A stretch of DNA of 12,010 bases, from assembly GCA_016868955.1 (NCBI GenBank), contig VGFF01000066.1, positions 1 through 12,010 on the forward strand. Reading direction: 5' to 3'. Below are positions 6,285 to 12,010 of the stretch, piece after piece. The DNA comes from Armatimonadota bacterium. GTDB lineage: Bacteria > Sysuimicrobiota > Sysuimicrobiia > Sysuimicrobiales > VGFF01. The notes below the pieces were generated by a model, which saw only the letters and a program-made list of their open reading frames with translations, ran no database searches and was not told the origin of the DNA. The first letter of the stretch is position 1. Every line of letters begins with the position of its first letter. The position numbers were made by a program, and so were the translations under genes.

Positions 6285-6622
6285 GGGGCATTCTGAGCCG
6301 GGGGGCGCAGCCCGAACCGCGCCAGGAGACCGCGGAAGTCGCGGCCGTAGAAGATCTTGATTTGAACGTCTGGGTACAACTCGCGCAAGCGGCGGATCTT
6401 CTGGTTCTTATGGCGGATGAGGCTCTGCTTGAGCGTCGTCAGCTCGATGTAGAGCGCGAAGTCGGGTAAGTAGAAGTCAGACATGAACATCGACGTTGGG
6501 CGCCCTGCTGCATCGCGGGCGAGCACGAAGGATCGTGGCTCGTACTCCCAACGGACGCGGTAGAAGTCGAGGATGCGGGCGAACTCCGTTTCGCTGTCGT
6601 TCGCGAACTTCGAGTCCGGCAC
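6281..6622 (-). CDS. Small PD-(D/E)XK nuclease-like protein, upstream partner of hpt
   Basis: From the GTG at 6622 this gives 113 residues. The frame extends upstream to ATG 6682, but those 20 residues (Pro/Cys/Ala-rich) look non-coding and contain the promoter described separately. The fold pattern is that of restriction-like nucleases: a first helix with Glu (SETEFARILDFY, Glu13), a strand-loop REGION 'WEYEPRSF', then SDFYLPDFALYIELTT, with Asp49 or Asp54 and Glu60 as metal ligands. The usual E-x-K lysine is replaced (E-L-T), with Lys65 a few residues on. It ends KNQKIRRLRELYPDV-IKIFYGRDF. I remember very similar proteins annotated as hypothetical near hpt in other bacteria, but no function is known to me. 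The ATGA overlap makes it a co-translated partner of hpt. Nuclease activity is inferred from the pattern alone. Confidence 0.65.
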   Translation of the reverse strand: MPDSKFANDSETEFARILDFYRVRWEYEPRSFVLARDAAGRPTSMFMSDFYLPDFALYIELTTLKQSLIRHKNQKIRRLRELYPDVQIKIFYGRDFRGLLARFGLRPPAQNAP

Positions 6623-6632
6623 GGTCGCCGCA

Positions 6633-6662
6633 AGTATAGGCGGCGCGGAGCGCACGGGGCAA
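6633..6662 (-). promoter_or_regulatory. Candidate promoter of the nuclease-like gene and hpt
   Basis: On the minus strand TTGCCC (6657-6662) and TATACT (6633-6638) are 18 bp apart, matching consensus at 4/6 and 5/6. The -10 box ends only 10 nt before the GTG at 6622. Transcription would therefore start within a few bases of the start codon, giving a leaderless or nearly leaderless mRNA. This supports the shorter gene model. Confidence 0.45.
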
Positions 6663-6664
6663 GG

Positions 6665-6676
6665 CGGGCATGCCCG
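6665..6676. promoter_or_regulatory. 12-bp perfect palindrome in the divergent spacer
   Basis: CGGGCATGCCCG is a perfect 12-bp palindrome two bases beyond the minus-strand -35 box, in the spacer between divergent genes. The position suits a regulator site. GC-rich palindromes of this length can also occur by chance. Confidence 0.25.
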
Positions 6677-6684
6677 TCGCAACT

Positions 6685-6708
6685 GGGAACGATGACGACC
6701 GGGAACGA
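6685..6708. repeat. Paired 8-bp direct repeat in the divergent spacer
   Basis: GGGAACGA occurs at 6685-6692 and again at 6701-6708, 16 bp apart start to start. The two copies lie between the minus-strand promoter and the HEAT-protein gene. They may be tandem binding sites. No known regulator is suggested. Confidence 0.3.
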
Positions 6709-6729
6709 GTCGTTAGGCCGGCGGTTGAT

Positions 6730-6759
6730 TTGCCGCCGCCGCCGCGCCCGTGGAAGAAT
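6730..6759 (+). promoter_or_regulatory. Weak candidate promoter of the HEAT-cutA-surE-ftsEX array
   Basis: TTGCCG (6730-6735) and AAGAAT (6754-6759) are 18 bp apart, each 4/6 to consensus. Transcription would start near 6766, leaving a ~20-nt leader that contains the GAGAGGAG ribosome site before ATG 6787. The -10 box is poor, and this is the best candidate I see rather than a firm call. Confidence 0.25.
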
Positions 6760-6786
6760 CATTGGTAACAACGAGAGGAGAGCGTT

Positions 6787-7995
6787 ATGGCCCAGTGGGA
6801 TTCGCTCGTTCGCGAGGCGTTGCAGAAGCTGCAGAATCCGGACGTCACCGTGCGCAGCGACGCGGCGCTGATGCTGGGAAAACTCGAGGATCCCGAGGCC
6901 CCGGAAGCATTGGTCGGGGAGGCCATTGAGGTGTTGAGTCGCGACTTGGACGACCCGGACGAGTACGTCCGCAAGAGCGCCGTGCATGCGCTCGGACGAC
7001 TCCGGGTCCGTGACACGCGGGCGCTCGAGGGCATCCGCTTCGCGTTGGGCGATCGCTCTGAGCAGGTGGTGCTGGAAGCCCTCTCCCAGGTCCTCGCGGC
7101 CGGCGATAAGGGCGGGGTTGAGGGGCTGATCCGCGCGCTGGGCCGCCGGGAACGCACGGTTCAGGCGGCGTCGATGCAGGCGCTGATCAAGATCGGGCCG
7201 GACGCGGTCCGGCCGATGCTCGAGACGTTCAAGGATCGCAACCTGCGGCGCCGCGTTCACCAGCAAGTCTTGCGGATTATCATCGAGATGAGGGCGCGCG
7301 CGATCGAGCCGCTGCTGGCCGCGCTTGCCGACGACAATTTCCACGTGCGCGGATATGCGATCGCGTTGCTCGGCAAGCTCGGCGACGAACGCGCGATCGC
7401 GCCGCTGATGCGTTTGTTCATCGACGATCCGCGGTTGCAGGAGACGGTCGTCAATCAACTGCCGCGCTTAGAGGAGCGCGCCGTGCTCGAGGGCGGGCAT
7501 GCCGATCGCGACGTCCACCTTCCGAAGGAGATCTCCGACGCCTTGCACGCGCTGGTCACCGGCGCGGATGAGGCGCGGCGCGCCGAGATCGTCGCGAGCT
7601 TGCTCGCGGCCGTCGACGGGCAGCACGCTAAGGTTCGCAAGTTCGCGCTGCGCGCGCTGTTCGAGATCTCCGGCGAGCAGGCTAAGGAGAAGCTCCTGAC
7701 GCTGCTCCAGGACCCGGACCCGGACCCGGACATGCAGCGGTTGGCGATCAAGCTGTTTGGTCGCTTGCATGATCGTACGGTGATCGACGCGCTCCTCGAG
7801 GTCGTCAAGCGTGGCGGGTCTCACGTCGAGGAGACGGTCTGGAACACGATCAAGGTCCTCACCGACTTGCGCGAATACGAAGCGCTGCGCTCGCGCGTGT
7901 CGCGTGAGAAAGCCGGCGTCTCGGCGACGCCGACCGTGCGCGTCTACAAGCAGGCGAAGGATCAGTCGGCCGACTGGTGGCGCGATCAAGACTAG
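6787..7995 (+). CDS. HEAT-repeat protein
   Basis: This encodes 402 residues with a strong GAGAGGAG ribosome site. It is built of two-helix HEAT repeats (PBS-lyase/HEAT_2 type). Clear second helices are VRSDAALMLGKL (22-33), VRKSAVHALGRL (61-72), VQAASMQALIKIG (125-137), VRGYAIALLGKLGD (187-200), VRKFALRALFEISG (283-296) and MQRLAIKLFGRL (316-327). A less regular, charged section (229-262) splits the array. No signal peptide, membrane helix or catalytic domain is visible, so it is probably a cytoplasmic protein-binding scaffold with unknown partners. The short loop at 309-315 is an unusual DPDPDPD run coded by three tandem GACCCG units. It is first in an array with cutA, surE and ftsEX, with a 25-bp gap to cutA. 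Confidence 0.85.
   Translation: MAQWDSLVREALQKLQNPDVTVRSDAALMLGKLEDPEAPEALVGEAIEVLSRDLDDPDEYVRKSAVHALGRLRVRDTRALEGIRFALGDRSEQVVLEALSQVLAAGDKGGVEGLIRALGRRERTVQAASMQALIKIGPDAVRPMLETFKDRNLRRRVHQQVLRIIIEMRARAIEPLLAALADDNFHVRGYAIALLGKLGDERAIAPLMRLFIDDPRLQETVVNQLPRLEERAVLEGGHADRDVHLPKEISDALHALVTGADEARRAEIVASLLAAVDGQHAKVRKFALRALFEISGEQAKEKLLTLLQDPDPDPDMQRLAIKLFGRLHDRTVIDALLEVVKRGGSHVEETVWNTIKVLTDLREYEALRSRVSREKAGVSATPTVRVYKQAKDQSADWWRDQD
7711..7728 (+). repeat. Three tandem GACCCG hexanucleotides inside the HEAT gene
   Basis: GACCCG is repeated three times exactly and followed by another GAC, coding an Asp-Pro run in an inter-repeat loop of the HEAT protein. Copy number could vary by slippage without breaking the frame. 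Confidence 0.6.
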
Positions 7996-8020
7996 CGGCG
8001 CCGCCGCAACGGAGGGACAC

Positions 8021-8386
8021 GTGAACGTCGCCACACTGCTGGAGTCGGCAGAGGGGCCTGCGTCGCAGGCCCCTCTCGTTTGCTTCGTCACCGCCGGCGC
8101 CGACGCCGAGGCGCGGCGCATCGGCTATACGCTCGTCGAGGAGCGGCTGGCGGCCTGCGTAAACGTCTTGTCCGGCGTTCGTTCGATCTACCCTTGGCAA
8201 GGCGCCGTCGCAGAGAGCGAGGAGGTCCTGCTGATCATCAAGACGACCGCGGCCTCGTTCGAACGCCTGGCGACCCGCATCCGGTCGCTCCATTCCTACG
8301 ATGTGCCTGAGATCATCGCCTGCGCCGTCGACCGTGGCGACAGCGCGTACCTTGCGTGGCTTACCGCGGCCGTGAGCGCGTCGTGA
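8021..8386 (+). CDS. cutA: Divalent-cation tolerance protein CutA
   Basis: This encodes 121 residues from GTG 8021, with GGAGGG 4 nt upstream. CutA proteins are small ferredoxin-fold trimers linked to copper and other metal tolerance, with biochemical role unsettled. The family core is clear: LVCFVTAGADAEARRIGYTL (19-38), the signature VEERLAACVNVL (39-50), GVRSIYPWQG (52-61), EVLLIIKTT (68-76) and SYDVPEIIA (92-100). Typical CutA proteins begin close to the VFVTA strand. Here about 18 extra residues precede it, part of them encoded by a perfect hairpin. No other ATG, GTG or TTG lies in frame between 8021 and the core, so this start is kept. The stop overlaps surE as GTGA. Confidence 0.93.
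   Translation: MNVATLLESAEGPASQAPLVCFVTAGADAEARRIGYTLVEERLAACVNVLSGVRSIYPWQGAVAESEEVLLIIKTTAASFERLATRIRSLHSYDVPEIIACAVDRGDSAYLAWLTAAVSAS
8050..8076 (+). promoter_or_regulatory. Terminator-like hairpin within the 5' end of cutA
   Basis: AGAGGGGCCTGCG (8050-8062) and CGCAGGCCCCTCT (8064-8076) are perfect inverted copies around a single T. A realistic stem is 11 bp with loop CGTCG. It is followed by CGTTTGC, so there is no full T-run. It encodes residues 11-19 (EGPASQAPL) of CutA, outside the conserved core. It could attenuate transcription after the HEAT gene or modulate cutA translation. Confidence 0.5.
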
Positions 8387-9171
8387 GAGTCCTGCTGACG
8401 AACGACGACGGCTACCAGTCGGAAGGGATTCATGCACTGGCGCGCGCGTTCGCGCGCGTCGCCGACGTCCTCGTCGCGGCGCCGCACCACAACCGATCGG
8501 CAAGCGGCCACTCGATCACGTTGCACAAGCCGCTGCGCATCTTCCCCGTCGAGATTCCGGGCGCGAAGGTCACGGCTTGGGCGACGACGGGAACTCCGGC
8601 GGACTGCGTCGTCTTGGCACTTTACGATCTCTTGCCGGTCCATCCCGACATCGTGGTTTCCGGCATCAACGTCGGCTTGAACATCGGCCGCGATCTGACG
8701 TATTCCGGCACGGTATCGGGCGCCCTCGAAGCGGCGATTATCGGCGTGCCTTCGATCGCGGTCTCGGTCGACGCGGGAACGCCGCAGCGATTCGATGTCG
8801 CGGCCCGATTCGCCGTCATCCTCGCCGAGCACGTCGTCGCCCACGGCGTGCCGGCCGAGACGATCCTCAACGTCAACGTCCCCAATCTTCCCGCCGAGGC
8901 GATCCGCGAGGTCGCGATCACGCGACAGGGCGACCGCCGCTACGTCAGCAGCCTCGAGAAACGGATCGATCCGCGCGGCGAACCCTATTACTGGCTCTCG
9001 GGATCACGCGCGACCGTCGAGGAGCAAGCGGGAACGGACAGCCATGCGCTGGCCCGTGGCGCGATCTCGGTGACACCCGTGCATACGGACATGACGCTGC
9101 CGACGTTGCTGGCCCGGTTGCGCGAGTGGGAACTGGCGCGAGCGTTGGGGAAGGAGTCAGAATCTCGCTGA
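8383..9171 (+). CDS. surE: 5'/3'-nucleotidase SurE (stationary-phase survival protein)
   Basis: This encodes 262 residues. The GTG at 8383 overlaps the cutA stop and gives MRVLLTNDDG, the standard SurE start. The frame's earlier start at 8356 would add nine residues from within cutA and is rejected. SurE is a cytoplasmic metal-dependent phosphatase acting on nucleoside monophosphates. Metal ligands are visible: Asp8 and Asp9 in NDDG, Ser39 in NRSASGHS, and Asn96 in SGINVGLN. Further conserved parts are GTPADC (70-75) and YSGTVSGALEA (from 107). The C-terminus includes SVTPVHTDMT, typical of the family. The stop is joined to a short mini-ORF leading to ftsE. It may recycle nucleotides alongside the purine-salvage gene upstream, but that link is only proximity. 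Confidence 0.96.
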   Translation: MRVLLTNDDGYQSEGIHALARAFARVADVLVAAPHHNRSASGHSITLHKPLRIFPVEIPGAKVTAWATTGTPADCVVLALYDLLPVHPDIVVSGINVGLNIGRDLTYSGTVSGALEAAIIGVPSIAVSVDAGTPQRFDVAARFAVILAEHVVAHGVPAETILNVNVPNLPAEAIREVAITRQGDRRYVSSLEKRIDPRGEPYYWLSGSRATVEEQAGTDSHALARGAISVTPVHTDMTLPTLLARLREWELARALGKESESR

Positions 9172-9197
9172 TGAAAGTGTCCAGTTCATGCCGATGA
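9171..9197 (+). CDS. Possible 8-codon coupling mini-cistron between surE and ftsE
   Basis: The surE stop and an ATG overlap as TGATG (9169-9173). That ATG reads eight codons (MKVSSSCR) to a TGA at 9195-9197, which overlaps the ATG at 9194 as ATGA. The arrangement could hand terminating ribosomes from surE to ftsE, whose start has no visible ribosome site of its own. AAGGAG at 9151-9156 lies 14 nt upstream of the mini-ORF, longer than usual. Chance is a real alternative. Confidence 0.35.
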   Translation: MKVSSSCR

Positions 9198-9883
9198 TCG
9201 AGCTGGAGTCGGTCTCGAAGCGATACGCGACGGGCATCCAGGCGCTGAACGACGTGACGTTGTCCGTCGAAGATGGGGAGTTCGTCTTCGTTGTCGGACC
9301 GACGGGAACGGGAAAGTCGACGCTGCTGCGCCTGCTCTACGCGGAAGAGTTGCCGACGAGCGGCGTCGTCCGCGTGCACGGGCGCCCGGTCGATGCGCGA
9401 CATGACCATGACGTCTCGGCGCTACGCCGATCGCTGGGGGTCGTGTTTCAGGACTTCAAGTTGCTCCCGGATCGAACCGTGTTCGACAACGTCGCATTCG
9501 CGTTGCGCGTCATCGGTTCGCCGCCGGAATGGATCCCGGCGCAGGTTCGCCAGGCGCTCGAACAGGTCGGCCTCGCCGATTGTGAGCGCGCGTTGCCGCG
9601 GCAGCTGTCGGGCGGGCAGCAGCAAAAGGTCAGCATCGCCCGCGCCATCGTTAACCGGCCGCGCATCGTGCTCGCCGACGAACCCACCGGCAATCTTGAC
9701 CCCGACACGTCCTGGGACATCATGAAGGTCTTGTCGCGCATCAACCTGCACGGAACGACGTTGATCGTGACCACGCACAACAAGACGATCGTCGACGTCC
9801 TGCGTCGTCGCGTCGTCGAGCTGGCGGGCGGACAGATCGTCCGTGACGAGCGTCGGGGTCGCTATGCGTCGGACCTTAACTGA
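9194..9883 (+). CDS. ftsE: Cell-division ATP-binding protein FtsE
   Basis: This encodes 229 residues from ATG 9194 (MIELESVSKRY, the usual FtsE start). ATG 9188, two codons earlier, is the alternative. FtsE is the cytoplasmic ATPase of the FtsEX complex, which resembles ABC transporters but works as a mechanical switch for cell-wall hydrolases. Walker A is GPTGTGKST (35-43), with Thr at positions commonly Ser and Ala. The Q-loop is VVFQDFKLLPDRTV, the signature LSGGQQQKV (138-146), Walker B VLADEP (Asp162, Glu163), the D-loop GNLDP, and the H-loop TTHN (His195). All catalytic elements are present, so an active ATPase is expected. The 3' end overlaps ftsX by about 20 bp. Confidence 0.95.
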   Translation: MIELESVSKRYATGIQALNDVTLSVEDGEFVFVVGPTGTGKSTLLRLLYAEELPTSGVVRVHGRPVDARHDHDVSALRRSLGVVFQDFKLLPDRTVFDNVAFALRVIGSPPEWIPAQVRQALEQVGLADCERALPRQLSGGQQQKVSIARAIVNRPRIVLADEPTGNLDPDTSWDIMKVLSRINLHGTTLIVTTHNKTIVDVLRRRVVELAGGQIVRDERRGRYASDLN

Positions 9884-10850
9884 TGAACGCGTCGAGATCG
9901 TCGCCCCGGCTGCGACGGTGGTCGTTCCCGTGGGACCGCCGCAGACGCGGCGGCGATGGCACGCCACAGCGGTGAGCCTGGCGTTCGCGGCGCGCGAAGG
10001 CGCGACGAGCTTTTGCCGCAACGGGCTGATGAGCGTCGCCGCCGTCCTCATGATCTTCGTCACCTTGCTCGCGTTCGGCGCGGCGATCCTCGTCTTGCAG
10101 AACTTGCACCGCGTCGCCGCCGCCGCCGAAGAACAGGTCCTCGCCGTCGCCTATCTACGGGATGGGCTCAATACGCGACAACGCACGAACCTGGCGAATC
10201 GGCTGCGCGGAGTCGACGGCGTTGCCACTGTTCGTTTCGTGTCCCGCGCGGAGGCGCTGCGCCGGCTGGAGCAGTCCTTGGGCGGACGCGTCAACGTCCG
10301 CGACGTCGTTCGTGCGAATCCGCTGCCGGACTCGATGGAAATCCATCCGGAGCGCCCGGGGGACCTACCCGCGATCGCCGAAGCGGCGAGAGCCGTCGCC
10401 GGCGTCGCCGACGTGGTCGCTGGCGAAGAGATCACCGGTCGCATCGACGCGGCGGCGCGGTTCGTGCGTCTGGCCGGGGGCGTCGCCGCCGCGGTCCTCG
10501 CACTCGTCGCGATCATCGTCATCCTCAACACCCTACGCCTCACCATCGTTGCCCGCCGCACCGATATCGAGATCATGCGGCTAGTCGGGGCGACGGCGTC
10601 GTTTGTGCGGCGCCCGTTCTTCGTCGAGGGCATGATCCAAGGGGGCGTCGCGGCGATGGCGGCGGTCGTGTCGCTCGGCGCCGCCTATTGGCTGTTCGTG
10701 ACGCGAGCGACGGCGGCATGGCCGTTTCTGCGACTCGTCCCGGCGGCGGAGGCGATGCCCGTAGTCGCGATCGCGCTCGTCGTCGTCGGCCTCGCCGTCG
10801 GCGCGCTGGGCACGGCGATCTCGGTCGCGCGGTTTTTGCGCACCCGATGA
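9864..10850 (+). CDS. ftsX: Cell-division membrane protein FtsX
   Basis: This encodes 328 residues from ATG 9864. GTG 9843 in the same frame is possible but lies deeper within ftsE. An N-terminal cytoplasmic extension of about 50 residues, rich in Val, Pro and Arg, precedes the conserved start of the family (FCRNGLMSVAAVLM). Four membrane segments fall near residues 57-79, 205-226, 257-280 and 297-320. Between the first two lies the extracytoplasmic domain (about 80-203), which in characterised systems binds the hydrolase or its activator; NPLPDSMEI (152-160) is typical. The cytoplasmic loop RRTDIEIMRLVGAT (232-245) and FFVEGMIQGG follow the FtsX consensus. The next gene starts one base after the stop, consistent with a dedicated hydrolase partner. 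Confidence 0.93.
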   Translation: MRRTLTDERVEIVAPAATVVVPVGPPQTRRRWHATAVSLAFAAREGATSFCRNGLMSVAAVLMIFVTLLAFGAAILVLQNLHRVAAAAEEQVLAVAYLRDGLNTRQRTNLANRLRGVDGVATVRFVSRAEALRRLEQSLGGRVNVRDVVRANPLPDSMEIHPERPGDLPAIAEAARAVAGVADVVAGEEITGRIDAAARFVRLAGGVAAAVLALVAIIVILNTLRLTIVARRTDIEIMRLVGATASFVRRPFFVEGMIQGGVAAMAAVVSLGAAYWLFVTRATAAWPFLRLVPAAEAMPVVAIALVVVGLAVGALGTAISVARFLRTR

Positions 10851-10851
10851 G

Positions 10852-12010
10852 ATGAAAGGGCGCCGCTGCATTGCCGCGATCTTGGCCGTTGCGATTTCCG
10901 CGACGGCCGTCGGGTCGGCGGGGGCGGCGCCGGCCTCCGCCAGCAAAGCGCCCGCGGTCAGAGAAAAGGAACAGCAGCTCCAGGAGATCCGCAAAGAGCT
11001 CGTCGAGAAGCGGCAGGGCTTGCAGCAGGCGCGGCGGCGGGAGCGCGGCGTGCTCCGCGCGTTGCATCGCATCGAGGACCGCCACGAGAGGCTCGTCGCC
11101 GAGCGCGATCGCCTCGCCGTGCAGCTGCGCGGATTGACGAAGAGCCGGGCGGCGACCGCCATCCATGTCATGGCGACGGAACGTGTGTTGGCGGCGAATC
11201 GAACCAAGCTGGCCGGGCGTCTGCACGACATCCACCGGTTCGGGCGGATCGGTTATTTGGACGTGCTCTTGGGGGCCCGGGACTTCGCGGAGTTCCTGAC
11301 GCGATTCTACTTCCTCGGGCGCATCGTCAGCGCCGACGCCGCGTTGATCGCGGACACCGAGCAGCAGCAAAAGAAGTGGCAAGCGCTTAGCGCCGACCTG
11401 GCGGACGAGACTAGGCAGGTCGAGACCGTCGCCGGCGAGGTGTCGGCGCGCGAGCAAGACATCAGGGTTGAAGAAGCGGCCAAGCGCGACCTCTTTCGGC
11501 GGGTCAAGAGAGAACGTATCGCATTCGAACAGGTCGTCGAAGATCTCGAGCAGGAGTCGCGGCAGCTCGAGGCATTGATCCAGAAGTTGGCGGGAACGGT
11601 GCCCGTCGTCGAGCCGCGCATCGGCTTGCGGATCCTCCAGGGGATGTTGTGGCCGGCGCGGGGGCAGATCACCTCGCGGTTCGGATTGCGCGTCCACCCC
11701 ATCTTCGCCGTGCGCAAGATGCACACGGGCGTCGACATCGCGGGGCCGCTCGGCACGCCCGTCTACAGCGCGGCTGCCGGCAAGGTGCTCTATACGGGGT
11801 GGTTTGGCGGGTACGGTAAGATCGTGGTGATCGATCACGGTTCCGGGGTGTCCACGCTCTACGGTCACCTGTCGGCGATCCTGGTCGGTACGGGTACCAA
11901 CGTACCGCGCGGCGCGGTGGTCGGGCGGATCGGGACCACCGGGTACAGCACGGGACCGCACCTGCACTTCGAAGTTCGGGTGAACGGTAGGCCGGTCAAT
12001 CCGATCGGGC
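10852..12010 (+). CDS. Secreted coiled-coil M23 peptidoglycan endopeptidase, FtsEX partner (cut at window end)
   Basis: The ATG at 10852 follows the ftsX stop by one base. The frame is open to the window edge, with 386 codons visible. A signal peptide (MKGRRCIAAILAVAISA..., likely cut after an AxA near residues 25-31) is followed by charged coiled coils (about 36-120 and 160-265) separated by a conserved-looking GYLDVLLGARDFAEFLTR segment (about 137-154), as in EnvC/CwlO-type proteins. The M23 domain (about 265 to the end) keeps every LytM catalytic position: H291-x3-D295 (MHTGVDIA), His339 in LYGHL, and H370-L-H372 in PHLHFE. It should cleave peptidoglycan cross-links itself, unlike E. coli EnvC, whose domain is degenerate. 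Only a few C-terminal residues are probably missing, since VNGRPVNPIG is the usual M23 end. Confidence 0.92.
   Translation, partial: MKGRRCIAAILAVAISATAVGSAGAAPASASKAPAVREKEQQLQEIRKELVEKRQGLQQARRRERGVLRALHRIEDRHERLVAERDRLAVQLRGLTKSRAATAIHVMATERVLAANRTKLAGRLHDIHRFGRIGYLDVLLGARDFAEFLTRFYFLGRIVSADAALIADTEQQQKKWQALSADLADETRQVETVAGEVSAREQDIRVEEAAKRDLFRRVKRERIAFEQVVEDLEQESRQLEALIQKLAGTVPVVEPRIGLRILQGMLWPARGQITSRFGLRVHPIFAVRKMHTGVDIAGPLGTPVYSAAAGKVLYTGWFGGYGKIVVIDHGSGVSTLYGHLSAILVGTGTNVPRGAVVGRIGTTGYSTGPHLHFEVRVNGRPVNPIG

Noticed and set aside
6623..6682. 20-residue N-terminal extension of the nuclease-like protein
   Set aside because: The sequence is low-complexity and contains the -10/-35 elements. 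Recognisable family sequence begins at PDSKFANDSE.
10573..11967. 464-codon open frame on the minus strand
   Set aside because: It is antisense to ftsX and the M23 gene, with low-complexity Arg/Pro/Ala content and no family recognised.

Overview
The window comes from a high-GC bacterial chromosome, with a strong G/C bias at third codon positions. It carries 11 complete or near-complete protein genes, 2 genes cut by the window edges and 1 plausible unlisted small ORF. I see no rRNA, tRNA, CRISPR array, insertion sequence or phage gene. A UVR-containing ClpC, a non-cyanobacterial COG5322 reductase beside a 'quinate 5-dehydrogenase'-named protein, and ftsE-ftsX-M23 peptidase in a row suggest a deep-branching Terrabacteria-type lineage, such as a Firmicutes relative, Armatimonadota, Eremiobacterota or CSP1-3-like. 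The phylum cannot be fixed from this sequence alone.

Left part (1-2435). The window opens with the C-terminus of a probable AzlD branched-chain amino-acid exporter subunit. A two-gene unit follows: a protein of the family databases call quinate 5-dehydrogenase, then a homologue of cyanobacterial acyl-ACP reductase (AAR) with its TTGN, GATGxIG and Cys294 motifs. The two overlap by GTGA. A promoter-like sequence on the second gene's stop codon, a hairpin and a strong intrinsic terminator lie between this unit and greA. They could encode a short greA-leader RNA.

Middle (2436-5735). greA is followed by a plausible 58-aa ORF, a palindrome and clpC, the protein-quality-control unfoldase. No ctsR, mcsA or mcsB is present beside clpC. 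A structured terminator separates clpC from the convergent minus-strand pair.

Minus-strand pair (5733-6622). hpt (purine salvage) is preceded by a small PD-(D/E)XK-nuclease-like protein, joined by an ATGA overlap. A good promoter ends about 10 nt from the GTG start of the upstream gene, so the transcript may be nearly leaderless.

Right part (6787-12010). A tightly packed plus-strand array runs HEAT-repeat protein, cutA, surE, ftsE, ftsX and a secreted M23 peptidase that is open at the window edge. Junctions are short or overlapping, and surE and ftsE are linked by an in-register 8-codon mini-ORF. ftsE, ftsX and the coiled-coil M23 protein form a recognised cell-wall-hydrolysis module: ATP hydrolysis by FtsE, transmitted through FtsX, controls a periplasmic or extracellular hydrolase. 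Here the M23 domain keeps all metal and catalytic residues.

Most of the window is conserved housekeeping. I found no convincing new multi-gene system. The most interesting points are the AAR-like operon, the greA leader, the cutA 5' hairpin, the surE/ftsE mini-cistron and the nuclease-like protein coupled to hpt.
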